Of a DNA stretch of 64,000 bases, positions 34,835 through 44,876 are shown piece after piece. The notes under the pieces were generated by a model. That model did not search any database, was not told the origin of the DNA, and worked only from the letters and a program-made list of their open reading frames with translations. The position numbers and the translations under genes were made by a program. How positions within the stretch are numbered: the first letter of the stretch is position 1; each line of letters starts with the position of its first letter. This DNA comes from Oscillospiraceae bacterium. GTDB taxonomy: Bacteria; Bacillota; Clostridia; Oscillospirales; Ruminococcaceae. Location: assembly GCA_018434245.1 (NCBI GenBank), contig JAHDPQ010000098.1, forward strand, positions 1-64,000, given 5' to 3'.

Positions 34835-36280
34835 CTAGGGTCTGCCTACCAGACGGCCCTTGCCGATGGCGTACACGTCGTCAATCACCATCTGGAAGGA
34901 GGCGGCCCGCTTTTCGCTCTTGGCCCGCTCCTCAATTTTGGCGGCGTTAAAGTCCAGCAGCTCCTTGGAGAAAGGCACTGCCCCGGGGGTCAGGATGCGG
35001 ATGGCGCCGTCGTTGTCCCGGGCGGGCAGCAGCTTGCCTGCGTTAAAGCGGCTGGGGGCAAAGGGAATATCCAGCACCCCGGTCTGGAAGGCGGCCACAG
35101 CGCCCACAGCGATGTCGCCCTCCCCCAGCTCGAAGCATTTGTCCAGAATGCATTTGGTTTCGGCCTTGATGATCTCCTTCTCGGCGGTTACCTGTGCGTT
35201 GTTCAGGGGCTGGTCCGCCAGCATAGAGATGACCTGCTTGGTGCAGCGCAGGCCCTGAGCATTGGCCTCCATGGTGGGAACTCCCATGGCTTCGTGAGGG
35301 GTCTTGACGATGATTTTGGTGGCCCCCGCAAGGGCTCCCACCACGCTGCCCCAGCTGATGACGCCAAAGGCTTTGGCCTCGTCCTGAGGGAAGCCGCCCA
35401 TCCACTGGTGCAGCACCGTGGTGACCACTACATCGTCGTAGCCGTATACCTTAAGGTACTCTTCCGTCATCTCTTCCAGAGAGCGGATGGCGGCCACGTC
35501 CTGAATTAAGTTGCCGCACTGTCCGTAGCCCACGGTGATGTTCCGCACGCCCTGCTCGGCAGCCAGCAGGCTCTCAATGATGGCAACGGCGTGGGAGATG
35601 CTGGGGGGAACCAATGTGCCGGTGAGAGGGCCAAAGGGCTCTCGGTTGATGGAGATGCCCATCTCCTCATAAAGTCCGGTGAGGCGGTCTACGTACTGCC
35701 AATCCCGAATGGTGGATTCCAGGCTGACGCTTTTGGCGTAGGGGATGTTGTAGGAGATGCCGCCGCCCTCGTAGCTGGTATAGCCGCCGGCGTAGGTGAT
35801 TTCGGTAAGCAGGCGGGCGTCGGGAGTGCCGTGACGCACCTGAACCGGAACATCCAGACTCTGGATGATGGAGCGGCAGCCGTCTACCCCATGATTGACG
35901 GCGGGAAAGCCGTTGAGCATGGATTTGGACTGGCGCACGCTTTCTTCGATGCCGTTTTCCGCTTCCTTGTAGCGGTTCTGACGGGTGTAGCTGTCGATGG
36001 TGGTAGGCAGCAGGTCGGCTTCACCATGGTCCTGCAGGAAGGTGAGGAGTTTGATGTGGTCCTGCAGCAGAGCCACACCGGCCCGGGGCTGAATCAGGGT
36101 TTTTCTGTGCTTTTTGGCGTCGGCCAGCTTGCGGGAAAAGATTTTGCTTTCCGGCAGGCTTTTGTGGAAGTCAACGGCCTCCTGCAGGTCTACCCGGCTG
36201 CCGGTGGGCCATTGAGCAAGCACCTCCCCGCGGGAGGCCATAAAGACACCTTCGTCAATTTTTTTGTTGCGCAAATCCAT
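34835..36280 (-). CDS. glmE: Glutamate mutase epsilon subunit
   Basis: A 481-residue TIM-barrel catalytic subunit of adenosylcobalamin-dependent glutamate mutase, which converts L-glutamate to threo-3-methylaspartate together with GlmS. The N-terminus [17 protein letters not shown] and [17 protein letters not shown], the [13 protein letters not shown] stretch and [15 protein letters not shown] match clostridial GlmE, at the usual length (about 483). The ATG is preceded by AAAGGAG and overlaps the end of glmL by 26 bases, so translation is probably coupled. Confidence 0.97.
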   Translation of the reverse strand: MDLRNKKIDEGVFMASRGEVLAQWPTGSRVDLQEAVDFHKSLPESKIFSRKLADAKKHRKTLIQPRAGVALLQDHIKLLTFLQDHGEADLLPTTIDSYTRQNRYKEAENGIEESVRQSKSMLNGFPAVNHGVDGCRSIIQSLDVPVQVRHGTPDARLLTEITYAGGYTSYEGGGISYNIPYAKSVSLESTIRDWQYVDRLTGLYEEMGISINREPFGPLTGTLVPPSISHAVAIIESLLAAEQGVRNITVGYGQCGNLIQDVAAIRSLEEMTEEYLKVYGYDDVVVTTVLHQWMGGFPQDEAKAFGVISWGSVVGALAGATKIIVKTPHEAMGVPTMEANAQGLRCTKQVISMLADQPLNNAQVTAEKEIIKAETKCILDKCFELGEGDIAVGAVAAFQTGVLDIPFAPSRFNAGKLLPARDNDGAIRILTPGAVPFSKELLDFNAAKIEERAKSEKRAASFQMVIDDVYAIGKGRLVGRP

Positions 36281-37655
36281 GACTCACTAACTCCTTTTTC
36301 ATGACGTTGAGGGCGGATGCCGGGTGATGGCCTGCCAAAAGTCCCATGGCCGCCAGAATATACTCTTTGTCAACCAGAATTTCCGCCTTGAGGGGGCGCA
36401 GGGATTCCGGTTGTTTGGTGCTGTACAACGCATGGGCGGCAATGTCCGCCACCCGCTTGGCATGGATGACGGCGCCGCCGGTCATCACCAGCCGCTCCAC
36501 TTCCGTCAAATCCTTACCGGTTTGCGCCAGAGCCGTGCCGGTAAGGGTAAAGACCTGCTCCATGGTGCCGCAGTGACGGGCCACGGCGGTTTCTACCGCT
36601 AGAGCCGCCAGAGCAAAGTCAATCCGCTCTAGCTCCCCGGTAGTGGGCAGAGCATCGGTGTGGGCGGCCAGATAGGCGGTGAGCTCCCGGGCTTTTTCCT
36701 CGGGCATCTCCGCCAGCTCCGCTACCCGGCGATAGCCTCCGGCGGCTTCGGGAATGCCCAGCACCGAGTAGCGCATGCCGATATCCCCTTCCACCGTCCG
36801 CTTGGCGTAGGGTTCAGGCAGCCCCTTGTAAACGGTGGTGTCCTTGCGGGGGTCTCCCGAGGCGATGGAGTAGATGTCGGTGGTGGCTCCCCCCAAGTCG
36901 GCGGCAATCAGCTCGCCAATGCCGGAATGCCCCGGGCAGCCCCCTGCCAGCAACTCCATGGCGGCCATAACGGCGGCGGGGGTGGGCATTAGGATGCCGT
37001 CCACCAGCTCTGCCTCCCGGGAAAGTCCCTTGGCCCGGACAATCCGCTCCAAAAACAGCTCGCGGATTTTTTGCTGGGCCGGCAGAACATTGAGCCGGTT
37101 CAGCTCGGGCATGACATTTTCTACCAAATAGGAGGTTTTGTTCCCCAGCAGCTTGGCTGCCTGACGGGCGCAGCTGCGGTTGCCCGCCACTACCACCGGG
37201 AAGTCGGCGGAGCAGCCGGAAAGCATCTTGGCGTTGTGCAGGATGCTCTCGGAGTTGCCTCCGTCGATGCCTCCGGTGAGCAGTACAATGTCCGGCTTCA
37301 GAGCATCTATTTCCTCCACATCATCTTCGTTGAGCTGATAAGAGTAATTGCCGATGACCTTGGCTCCCGCTCCCAGACTGGCCAGCTTGGCCGCCTTGGC
37401 GGTCAGCTCGGGCACAAGGCCAATGGCCACCATCCGCAAGCCCCCGGCAGCGCTGGAACAGGCCAGACGTTTTTGGTATTCTATTTTCCCTGTCTGCCGC
37501 TTCAGCTCTGCCAAAGCGGTGGACAAGCCATCTCCCACATCGGTTTCCACTGTGGTGTAGGCGGCTGCGGTTCCCAATAGCTGGGAGGAGCTTTGGTCCA
37601 CGGCGGTTACCTTGGTGTAGGTACTACCGAAATCAATGAGCAATACGGCTTCCAC
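36255..37655 (-). CDS. glmL: Glutamate mutase accessory protein GlmL
   Basis: A 466-residue ASKHA-fold ATPase of the MutL/GlmL family, thought to act as a chaperone that reactivates glutamate mutase by exchanging damaged cobalamin. The N-terminal phosphate loop [37 protein letters not shown] and [16 protein letters not shown] are visible. The start is a GTG with GGGAGG upstream. It lies between glmS (20-base gap) and glmE (26-base overlap), the standard order glmS-glmL-glmE. Confidence 0.95.
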   Translation of the reverse strand: MEAVLLIDFGSTYTKVTAVDQSSSQLLGTAAAYTTVETDVGDGLSTALAELKRQTGKIEYQKRLACSSAAGGLRMVAIGLVPELTAKAAKLASLGAGAKVIGNYSYQLNEDDVEEIDALKPDIVLLTGGIDGGNSESILHNAKMLSGCSADFPVVVAGNRSCARQAAKLLGNKTSYLVENVMPELNRLNVLPAQQKIRELFLERIVRAKGLSREAELVDGILMPTPAAVMAAMELLAGGCPGHSGIGELIAADLGGATTDIYSIASGDPRKDTTVYKGLPEPYAKRTVEGDIGMRYSVLGIPEAAGGYRRVAELAEMPEEKARELTAYLAAHTDALPTTGELERIDFALAALAVETAVARHCGTMEQVFTLTGTALAQTGKDLTEVERLVMTGGAVIHAKRVADIAAHALYSTKQPESLRPLKAEILVDKEYILAAMGLLAGHHPASALNVMKKELVSHGFAQQKN

Positions 37656-37675
37656 TCCGGGCCACCTCCCTATTT

Positions 37676-38092
37676 TTATTCGGCGACACCCAGATCTTCT
37701 TTCAGAGCATCAATGGTGGTTTCGGGCGGGGTGCCGGGCCCGAACACCCGGTCAAAGCCCATGGCTTTAAAGCGTTTTTCCACATCCTCAAAGGGTTGCT
37801 TGCCCACCACGATGTTGCCGCCCACATAGAGAAGAATGCCCTTGAGGCCGCTTTCATCGCATTTTTCCCGCATGCCGCGGCAGTCTAGCTCCCCGTGGCC
37901 GTACAGGGAGGAAACCACAATGGCGTCGGCGTCCGCTTCGATGGCTGCGCTGATATACTCCTCCTGGGAAACCATCACACCCAGGTTGATCACATGGAAT
38001 CCCGCTTGGGTAAAGGCGTGGTACAAAATTTTGTTCCCTACCGCGTGAACGTCTGCCCCGATCACGCCGATGACAATCTTTTTTTGATCCAT
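37676..38092 (-). CDS. glmS: Glutamate mutase sigma subunit (cobalamin-binding)
   Basis: A 138-residue Rossmann-like B12-binding subunit. The base-off/His-on motif DxHxxG is intact as DVHAVG (residues 15-20), followed by [14 protein letters not shown] and [11 protein letters not shown], which line the nucleotide tail of the cofactor. The His coordinates cobalt in the GlmS-GlmE dimer. Length equals that of Clostridium homologues (137). First gene of the operon, with a promoter 48 bases upstream; no cobalamin riboswitch is visible in the short leader. Confidence 0.97.
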   Translation of the reverse strand: MDQKKIVIGVIGADVHAVGNKILYHAFTQAGFHVINLGVMVSQEEYISAAIEADADAIVVSSLYGHGELDCRGMREKCDESGLKGILLYVGGNIVVGKQPFEDVEKRFKAMGFDRVFGPGTPPETTIDALKEDLGVAE

Positions 38093-38139
38093 GACAGTGC
38101 ACCCTCTTTTCCGCGTTTTGAGTAATGTTCTATATCAAT

Positions 38140-38168
38140 AGAATATATTGAATTATAACATTTGTCAA
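38140..38168 (-). promoter_or_regulatory. Sigma-A promoter of the glutamate mutase operon
   Basis: Minus strand perfect TTGACA, 17 bases, TATTCT (TATATT at 15 bases is an alternative). The leader to glmS is only about 40 bases. Confidence 0.72.
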
Positions 38169-38234
38169 GAAGAAATCATACAAAATCCAAGGGAGAAATA
38201 AGAGAAATATTCACAAGGTTGTCCGGGGGGCTAC

Positions 38235-38400
38235 GGTTTGCCCAACGTCTGCTTTGCCCCCGAGCAAGTACATGTTATAATATCCGCATAAGCAAACAGC
38301 AAACCCTGCGAGGATGCGGGTGCTACACCATAGCCCAAAGCCGGTTACCACTATAAAACAAAGCCGCTTGATGATAGCATGGCTCATGCCGATGAAAAAA
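38235..38400 (+). other. Noncoding segment with promoter-like box and inverted repeats upstream of secA
   Basis: GGTTTGC (38235) and GCAAACC (38300) form a long-range inverted repeat around an extended -10 box TGT-TATAAT (38273-38281). The following 100 bases (38290-38390) contain CTGCGAGGATGCGGG, AGCCGGTTACC and CAAAGCCGC, blocks that resemble the repeat elements at 41358 and 49304. It lies upstream of the secA promoter and could be a small transcript or a divergent copy of that repeat. Confidence 0.35.
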
Positions 38401-38446
38401 ACCATCAAATGTTACAAAAACTTCCCAAATGGGACAAACAACAGGT

Positions 38447-38475
38447 TTGACATCCGAAGGGCATAGGGTTAAAAT
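38447..38475 (+). promoter_or_regulatory. Sigma-A promoter of secA
   Basis: Perfect TTGACA, 17 bases, TAAAAT, 70 bases before the ATG. Confidence 0.8.
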
Positions 38476-38546
38476 AAGAGGATAACAATGAGCCTTAAAA
38501 AGGCCGGGGCGCCCACGGCCCCTTACTGTAAATGAGGTAGCAATCT

Positions 38547-41294
38547 ATGGGACTGATGGATAAAATATTCGGCACCTACTCACAGCGGGAACTTAAGCGA
38601 ATTCGGCCCATTGCCGAACAGGTGGAGGCTTTGGCAGAAACCTATCAGGCTATGAGCGACGCCGACCTCAAAGCCCAGACCGGCCTGCTCAAGGAGCGGC
38701 TGGCGGGTGGGGAAACCACCGACGATATTCTGCCCGATGCCTTTGCCGCCTGCCGGGAGGCTGCATGGCGGGTGCTGGGCATGCGCCACTTCCCGGTGCA
38801 GATCATCGGCGGCATTGTGCTGCATCAGGGTCGCATCGCCGAGATGAAAACCGGCGAGGGCAAAACACTGGTGGCCACTCTGCCTGCCTATCTGAACGGG
38901 CTGACAGGGCGGGGGGTTCACATCGTCACCGTCAACGACTATCTGGCCAAGCGGGACTCGGAGTGGATGGGAAAGGTCTACCGCTTTCTGGGTCTGAGCG
39001 TAGGCCTGATTGTCCACGGCATGAGTGGAGAGGAACGCCGGGCCGCCTACCACTGCGACATCACCTACGGCACCAACAACGAGCTGGGCTTTGACTACCT
39101 GCGGGACAACATGGTGATTTACAAGCAGGATAAAGTCCAGCGGGAGTTTGCCTACGCCATTGTGGACGAGGTGGACTCTATTTTGGTGGACGAAGCCAGA
39201 ACCCCTCTCATCATTTCGGGGCAGGGGGATAAATCCACCGAGCTGTACGAGCAGGTGGACCGGTTTGCCGCCACCCTGCGGTACACCAAGGTACGGGCCG
39301 ATGACATGGACTCCCGCACCGACGTGGACGAGCAAACCGAGGGGGACGTGATTTTAGATGAAAAAGCCCGCACCGCAACCCTTACCCGGGAGGGAGTCAA
39401 AAGGGCGGAGCGGTACTTTGAGCTGGACAACCTCACCGATGCCGACAATATGACTCTTTCCCACCACATCAATCAGGCCATCCGGGCCCGGGGGCTGATG
39501 CACCGGGATGTGGACTATGTGGTCAAGGATGGTCAGGTCATCATCGTGGACGAGTTTACCGGACGCCTGATGCTGGGGCGGCGGTACAACGAGGGACTTC
39601 ATCAAGCCATCGAGGCCAAGGAAAAAGTCAAGGTGGAGCGGGAAAGCAAAACCCTTGCCACCATCACCTTCCAGAACTATTTTAGAATGTACAAAAAGCT
39701 TTCCGGCATGACGGGAACTGCCCTGACCGAGGAAGCGGAGTTTCAGGAAATCTACAAGCTGGACGTGGTGGAAATCCCCACCAACAAGCCCTGCATCCGA
39801 GACGACAGATCCGATGTGGTGTACAAGACAGAACAGGCCAAGTTCCACGCCGTCATCGACGAGATTGTAGAGGCTCATGAAAAGGGGCAGCCGGTGCTGG
39901 TGGGAACCATCTCCATTGAAAAATCGGAGCTCCTCTCCAAAATGCTCAAGAAGCGTGGGGTGGCTCACGAGGTCCTCAACGCCAAGTACCACGAGAAGGA
40001 AGCGGAGATCGTGGCCCAGGCGGGCAAGTTTGGCGCGGTAACCATCGCCACCAACATGGCGGGCCGGGGTACCGACATTGTGCTGGGAGGCAACGCCGAA
40101 TTCATGGCCAAGGCTGCCCTGCGCCGGGAGGGCTATCCCGAGGAGGTCATTGGCGAAGCCACCGGCTTTGCCGACACCGATGACGAGGAGATTGTAAGCG
40201 CCCGCAAAAGCTTTGCCAAGCATCTGGAAGATTACAAGCAGGAAATTGATGTCGAAGCGGAGCAGGTTCGGAAGGCGGGAGGGCTCTTTATCATCGGCAC
40301 AGAGCGCCACGAAAGCCGCCGCATCGACAACCAGCTTAGGGGCCGGGCCGGACGGCAAGGAGACCCGGGTGCCACCCGCTTCTTCCTCTCTCTGGAAGAC
40401 GACCTCATGCGGCTCTTTGGTGGGGAGCGTATTCAGCAGATGATGGACACCCTCAAGCTGGAAGAGGACATCCCCATCGAAAACAAAATCCTCACCGGCA
40501 CCATCGAAAGTGCCCAGCGCAAGGTAGAATCCCGGAACTTTGGCATCCGCAAAAGCGTGCTGCAATTTGACGACGTGATGAACCGCCAGCGGGAGATCAT
40601 CTACGGCCAGCGCTCTCAGGTGCTGGATGGCGAGGACATGAGCGCCTTCATCCAAAAGATGATGGACGAGGTGATCGAACACACGGTGAACCTCTATATT
40701 TCCGATGAGGAAAGTCGGGACGACTGGAACATCGATGGCCTGCGGGATCATTTTCTGGGCTGGATCACTGCCGACAGTGACCTGAAATACGACTACAACG
40801 CTCTCAACGAGCTGGAAAAAGCCGACCTGGTGGAAGCGCTCAAGAAATTGGCCCACGAAAAATATGAGAAGCGGGAGGCTCAAATCACCCCGGAAATTAT
40901 GCGGGAGCTGGAACGGGTGGTGCTTCTGCGCAATGTGGATCAAAAGTGGATGGACCACATCGACGCCATGAGCGAGCTCAAACAGGGCATCTACCTGCGC
41001 TCCTACGGTCAAAGAGATCCTGTGGTAGAATACCGGCTGGAAGGCTTTGAGATGTTTGACGAGATGATCGAAAGCATCCGGCAGGACACCCTCAAGATGC
41101 TGTACCTGGTGCAGGTGCGTACTGGGGAAGGTCCCAAGCGGGAGCAGGTGGCAAAGCCCATAGAGACCGGCCACGGCGGAGACGATTCTGTCAAGAAGCA
41201 GCCGGTGCGGAAAACCGCCGCCCAAAAGGTGGGGCGCAACGATCCCTGTCCCTGCGGCAGCGGCAAAAAGTACAAAAAATGCTGCGGGGCCTAG
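38547..41294 (+). CDS. secA: Preprotein translocase ATPase SecA
   Basis: A 915-residue motor that drives unfolded proteins through SecYEG. Walker [35 protein letters not shown], the preprotein cross-linking domain, [33 protein letters not shown] (shortened here) and the helical wing are all seen. The C-terminus carries the zinc-binding SEC-C motif [13 protein letters not shown]. Full length. Own promoter; no neighbouring prfB. Confidence 0.97.
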   Translation: MGLMDKIFGTYSQRELKRIRPIAEQVEALAETYQAMSDADLKAQTGLLKERLAGGETTDDILPDAFAACREAAWRVLGMRHFPVQIIGGIVLHQGRIAEMKTGEGKTLVATLPAYLNGLTGRGVHIVTVNDYLAKRDSEWMGKVYRFLGLSVGLIVHGMSGEERRAAYHCDITYGTNNELGFDYLRDNMVIYKQDKVQREFAYAIVDEVDSILVDEARTPLIISGQGDKSTELYEQVDRFAATLRYTKVRADDMDSRTDVDEQTEGDVILDEKARTATLTREGVKRAERYFELDNLTDADNMTLSHHINQAIRARGLMHRDVDYVVKDGQVIIVDEFTGRLMLGRRYNEGLHQAIEAKEKVKVERESKTLATITFQNYFRMYKKLSGMTGTALTEEAEFQEIYKLDVVEIPTNKPCIRDDRSDVVYKTEQAKFHAVIDEIVEAHEKGQPVLVGTISIEKSELLSKMLKKRGVAHEVLNAKYHEKEAEIVAQAGKFGAVTIATNMAGRGTDIVLGGNAEFMAKAALRREGYPEEVIGEATGFADTDDEEIVSARKSFAKHLEDYKQEIDVEAEQVRKAGGLFIIGTERHESRRIDNQLRGRAGRQGDPGATRFFLSLEDDLMRLFGGERIQQMMDTLKLEEDIPIENKILTGTIESAQRKVESRNFGIRKSVLQFDDVMNRQREIIYGQRSQVLDGEDMSAFIQKMMDEVIEHTVNLYISDEESRDDWNIDGLRDHFLGWITADSDLKYDYNALNELEKADLVEALKKLAHEKYEKREAQITPEIMRELERVVLLRNVDQKWMDHIDAMSELKQGIYLRSYGQRDPVVEYRLEGFEMFDEMIESIRQDTLKMLYLVQVRTGEGPKREQVAKPIETGHGGDDSVKKQPVRKTAAQKVGRNDPCPCGSGKKYKKCCGA

Positions 41295-41357
41295 GGAACA
41301 TCCGCCAAAACAGCAGCGTATAGAAAGGTGGATTTCCCCGCTCACACCCCTTGGATG

Positions 41358-41484
41358 ATATGGTCAATCAAAACGGAAACATCTTAAAACAGCGAGCAAC
41401 GCGGGCATGCCATAGGCATGGATTACTATGAATCCGGTTACTGCCCGTAGCAAATGCCGCGACTAAAAACATTAAGTGTTTTAG
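41358..41484 (+). repeat. Intergenic repeat copy A, in the glnA upstream region
   Basis: Shares with 49304-49420 the boxes GATATsGTCAATCAA, CAGCGAG, GGCATGG(G)ATTA and AATCCGGTT in the same order. It folds as an outer stem CGGGCA/TGCCCG, with inner hairpins TGCC-ATA-GGCA and GGATT-ACTATG-AATCC, followed by a CTAAAA/TTTTAG hairpin. It occupies most of the 346-base gap between secA and glnA. It could be a dispersed repeat or a regulatory RNA. Confidence 0.5.
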
Positions 41485-41640
41485 CAAATCGTTTAAAGGT
41501 TCTAGAGGTTGATGGAGTGTGGGGTAAAACAGGCTGCCCCCATGTTGACCGGCCATGATATAACGTGGAAACGGTGGAATCCTTCCCCCCACCGATGGGG
41601 AAAGTGTTCCATTCTGGCCACGATCAGTTGGAGGCAATGG

Positions 41641-43719
41641 ATGGATATTATAAAAATGTATGGTACCAAGACTTTTTCCGACGAGGTGATGCGGGAGCAT
41701 CTGCCCGAGACGGTTTACCGCAGCCTAAAGGACACCAGCCGGCTGGGCAAGCCTTTGGACCCTGCCATTGCCGATGTGGTGGCGGCCGTGATGAAGGACT
41801 GGGCGGTGCAAAACGGCGCCACCCACTTTTCCCACTGGTTTCATCCCCTCAGCAATGTGACTGCCGGCAAACACGACGCCTTTCTCTCCATCACCCGGGA
41901 CGGCAAGGTGATCGGCGAATTTTCCTCCTCCGCTCTGGTGCGGGGAGAGCCCGATGCATCCTCCTTCCCCAGCGGAGGACTGCGGGCCACCTTTGAGGCC
42001 CGGGGCTACACTGCCTGGGACCCCTCCTCCCCTGCTTTTATCCGGGAGGGAACCCTGTATATTCCCACCGCCTTCTGCTCCTACAGCGGAGAGGCTCTGG
42101 ACTCCAAAACCCCCTTACTTCGGGCCATGCAGGCCCTCAACCCTCAGGCTTTGCGGGTGCTGCGGGCTTTGGGGAACACCACTTCCCAGCTGGTTATCCC
42201 CACGGTGGGAGCCGAGCAGGAGTATTTCCTCATCGACCGGGAAAAGTACGAGTCCCGTCTGGATCTCAAGCTTTGCGGCTGCACCCTGATGGGTGCCCGT
42301 CCCCCCAAGGGGCAGGAGCTGGAGGATCACTACTGTGGTCGCATTCGGCTGCGGGTGGCCGACTATATGAAGGATTTGGATGAGCAGCTCTGGGCCTTGG
42401 GCATCCCCTCCAAAACCAAGCACAACGAGACAGCTCCCGCCCAGCACGAGCTGGCTCCCATCTTCGAAACCGCCAACATCGCCTGCGACCACAACCTGAA
42501 CATGATGGAAGTGATGCGGATCACCGCCAAGCGTCACGGGCTTACCTGCCTTCTCCATGAAAAACCCTTTGCCGGCATCAACGGTTCCGGCAAGCACAAC
42601 AACTTTTCCTTGACCACCGACGACGGTATCAACTTCCTTTCCCCCGGAAAATCCCCGGCGGAAAACAAGCTTTTTCTGGTAACCTTGTGCGCCCTTATCG
42701 AATGCGTGGACAACTACGCCGACCTGCTGCGGATGGCGGCCGCTGTCCCCGGAAACGATCACCGTCTGGGGGGCGGAGAAGCTCCTCCCGCCATCATCTC
42801 CATCTTTTTGGGAGCGGAGTACACCGACATGCTCACCAGCATTGCCAAGGGTATCCGCCCCAGCCTGCGGGACCCAGCGGCTCTCAACACTGATGTGGCC
42901 ATCCTGCCCCGGTTGGAAAAGGACAACTCCGACCGGAACCGCACCTCCCCTTTTGCCTACACCGGCAATAAGTTCGAGTTCCGGATGCTGGGATCCTCTC
43001 AGTCCATCGCCTTTGTCAACACCATTCTTTCCGCTGCCCTGACCGATGTGTTTGCCCGCTTTGCCCAGCGGCTAGAGGGCTGCGACGATCTGGAAACAGA
43101 GGTGGCCCACATTGTAGCCGACACCATCCAGAACCACGGGCGGATTCTCTTTAACGGCAACAACTACAGCCGGGAATGGGCAGAGGAAGCCGCCCGCCGG
43201 GGATTGCCTATCCTTAACACCACGGTAGAAGCTTTGGATGCTCTGCAAAATCCTAAAAATGTAGACCTTTTCTGCCGCACCGGGGTTCTGAGCGAGACGG
43301 AATGCCATGCCCGCCACGAAATTTTTATGGAAAACTACGTGAAGGTGGTGCGGGTGGAGGCCGAAACCATGCTCTACATGGCCCAGCGGCAGATTCTGCC
43401 TGCCTGTGTCAAGTACATGGGGCTTTTGTCTGACAGCCTCAATGCTCTGGAAAAAGCCGGCGTGGAAAACCAAACTCTTCGGCAGCGGCTGGTGGCTCTG
43501 TCCCGGCAGGTGGAGCTACTGGTGCAGCGCTGCGACCATCTGTTGGAATCCTGCCACGGCAGCCGGAACAAAGATTTGCGGCAGCGGGCTGGCTTTATGC
43601 AGGAGGAGGTCCGCTCCCGGATGGCTCTGCTTCGGGAAAGCTGCGATACTCTGGAATCCATGGTGGGGGCCGAATACTGGCCCATGCCCACCTACACCGA
43701 CCTGTTACACCGCATTTAA
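41641..43719 (+). CDS. glnN: Glutamine synthetase type III
   Basis: A 692-residue type III glutamine synthetase (GlnN), which condenses glutamate and ammonia with ATP. Seen: MYGTKTFSDEVMREHLPETV at the N-terminus, GATHFSHWFHPLSNVTAGKHDAF (shortened pattern), PTVGAEQEYFLID with metal-binding Glu, TKHNETAPAQHELAP, and NGSGKHNNFSL in the ATP/ammonia site, then KFEFRMLGSSQS. Length matches the family (about 700). The ATG at 41641 has GGAGG six bases upstream. Ammonia assimilation here may counter the glutamate-degrading operon nearby. Ends at a strong terminator. Confidence 0.96.
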   Translation: MDIIKMYGTKTFSDEVMREHLPETVYRSLKDTSRLGKPLDPAIADVVAAVMKDWAVQNGATHFSHWFHPLSNVTAGKHDAFLSITRDGKVIGEFSSSALVRGEPDASSFPSGGLRATFEARGYTAWDPSSPAFIREGTLYIPTAFCSYSGEALDSKTPLLRAMQALNPQALRVLRALGNTTSQLVIPTVGAEQEYFLIDREKYESRLDLKLCGCTLMGARPPKGQELEDHYCGRIRLRVADYMKDLDEQLWALGIPSKTKHNETAPAQHELAPIFETANIACDHNLNMMEVMRITAKRHGLTCLLHEKPFAGINGSGKHNNFSLTTDDGINFLSPGKSPAENKLFLVTLCALIECVDNYADLLRMAAAVPGNDHRLGGGEAPPAIISIFLGAEYTDMLTSIAKGIRPSLRDPAALNTDVAILPRLEKDNSDRNRTSPFAYTGNKFEFRMLGSSQSIAFVNTILSAALTDVFARFAQRLEGCDDLETEVAHIVADTIQNHGRILFNGNNYSREWAEEAARRGLPILNTTVEALDALQNPKNVDLFCRTGVLSETECHARHEIFMENYVKVVRVEAETMLYMAQRQILPACVKYMGLLSDSLNALEKAGVENQTLRQRLVALSRQVELLVQRCDHLLESCHGSRNKDLRQRAGFMQEEVRSRMALLRESCDTLESMVGAEYWPMPTYTDLLHRI

Positions 43720-43727
43720 CTGGGGCC

Positions 43728-43765
43728 AACAGCGGCCGGACCTTGTGTCCGGCCGCTGTTTTTTG
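43728..43765 (+). terminator. Terminator of glnN
   Basis: AACAGCGGCCGGAC pairs perfectly with GTCCGGCCGCTGTT, five-base loop, then T4-6; starts nine bases past the stop. Confidence 0.93.
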
Positions 43766-43843
43766 CGTCCACTCCTTTCAGGGTGGGCTTCGTCGTTTCA
43801 AAAGATAATCTGCGTTATCGGGGCGGGCGGTATAGACAAAATT

Positions 43844-43871
43844 TTGAGGAAACATTATAATTTGTTATAAT
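43844..43871 (+). promoter_or_regulatory. Sigma-A promoter of the sensor operon
   Basis: TTGAGG, 16 bases, perfect TATAAT with an upstream TTG, 35 bases before the binding-protein ATG. Confidence 0.65.
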
Positions 43872-43906
43872 AAAAGACAAGCAACAGGATAAGGGAGTGG
43901 GGGACG

Positions 43907-44875
43907 ATGAAACGAATCGCCGTGGGAGCCGGTCTGGTTCTCTGTCTGGCCGTGGTGGCCCTTCTACTGCGCCCCGCCCCACCCCCGCAGGAGCCTAAGG
44001 CTGCTCCAGTGGTGGGATATGTGGATATCCTCAGCGAAAGCAGTTGGCGGGACCGAATGAGCGATTCTATTCGGGAAGCTGCCCGGGACCGGGGCATCCA
44101 ACTGCTGACTCTGGAGTGTGGCCGCACTCAGGATGCCCAGATTCAGGCCCTGCGCTCCCTCATCACTTATCAGGTGGACGCCATTGTCTTTACCCCGGTG
44201 GTAATCTCCGGCTGGGACAACGTGCTGGAAGAAGCCAGAGCTGCCGGAATTCCGGTGATTCTGGTGGAGCGGACCGTCAAAGCCGCCGGGGAGACTGGGG
44301 TGGCGGCCTACATAGGATCCGACTGCAAGCTTCAGGGGGAGCGGGCGGCGCTGCAGCTGATGACCGCCTTTCGCAGCCGGGAGGACTCAGTGTATGTGGT
44401 GGAGCTGCTGGGCACCGTGGGAGCCTCCAACACGGTGGAGCGCAGCGGGGGAATCCGCTCAATGCTGAGTCTGGACGATAAATACAACCTCACCTACAGT
44501 GTCAACTGCGATTTTATGTTTTCCAAGGCCAAGGAAACTTTTCGCATTTATCTGCGCAACGACCGCAGGCCTGACGCCCTCATCGCCCACAGCGACGCCA
44601 TGGCGCTGGGGGCCATGGAGGCCATGAGGGAGCTGGGAATCCAGCCGGGCAAGGACATCCTCGTCATCAGCTTTGGGGGTGAACCGCAGGCCATAGAGGC
44701 TCTGGAACAGGGGGAAATTTTCTCCATTGTGGAGGTGGACCCCAATGTGGGTCCCGCGGTGATGGAGACGGTGGAGGCTCTGCTCCGGGGGGAAAGCCCC
44801 CCCGACATCATCCTGGAGGAGCAGGTCTTGACCCAAGAAAGCATTCGGGAAAACCTTCCGGTAAGGGGTTACTGA
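43907..44875 (+). CDS. Periplasmic-binding-like (sugar) receptor of a two-component system
   Basis: A 322-residue extracytoplasmic protein with an N-terminal hydrophobic signal/anchor (residues 4-22, no lipobox Cys) and a type I periplasmic-binding fold (Peripla_BP_4 type, as in ribose/galactose receptors). Seen: VVGYVDILSESSWRDRMSDS, QVDAIVFTPVVISGWDN, GIPVILVERTV and ALIAHSDAMALGAMEAMRELG. The kinase gene starts one base after its stop, so this protein probably presents a ligand to that kinase instead of serving an ABC transporter. The ligand is likely a sugar or sugar derivative (inference from family). Confidence 0.85.
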   Translation: MKRIAVGAGLVLCLAVVALLLRPAPPPQEPKAAPVVGYVDILSESSWRDRMSDSIREAARDRGIQLLTLECGRTQDAQIQALRSLITYQVDAIVFTPVVISGWDNVLEEARAAGIPVILVERTVKAAGETGVAAYIGSDCKLQGERAALQLMTAFRSREDSVYVVELLGTVGASNTVERSGGIRSMLSLDDKYNLTYSVNCDFMFSKAKETFRIYLRNDRRPDALIAHSDAMALGAMEAMRELGIQPGKDILVISFGGEPQAIEALEQGEIFSIVEVDPNVGPAVMETVEALLRGESPPDIILEEQVLTQESIRENLPVRGY

Positions 44876-44876
44876 T

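Noticed and set aside
38093..38140. Cobalamin riboswitch controlling the B12-dependent glutamate mutase
   Set aside because: The leader from the promoter to glmS is only about 40 bases and has no B12-box-like sequence.
38294..38395. Possible c-di-GMP-I riboswitch (GCAAACC, GGG, GATAGC-like blocks)
   Set aside because: The P1 pairing required between GCAAACC and a 3 prime GGTTTGC-type strand is absent downstream; GCAAACC instead pairs with GGTTTGC upstream, and the secA promoter lies after the segment.
39354..41345. Long minus-strand open frame (663 codons) inside secA
   Set aside because: Antisense to a certain gene; composition is the mirror of secA codons with no domain or ribosome site.
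41398..41450. ANTAR antiterminator target hairpins upstream of glnN
   Set aside because: The best hairpin has a six-base loop ACTATG with A at position 1 but no G at position 4, and the second hairpin has a three-base loop, so the ANTAR target rule is not met.
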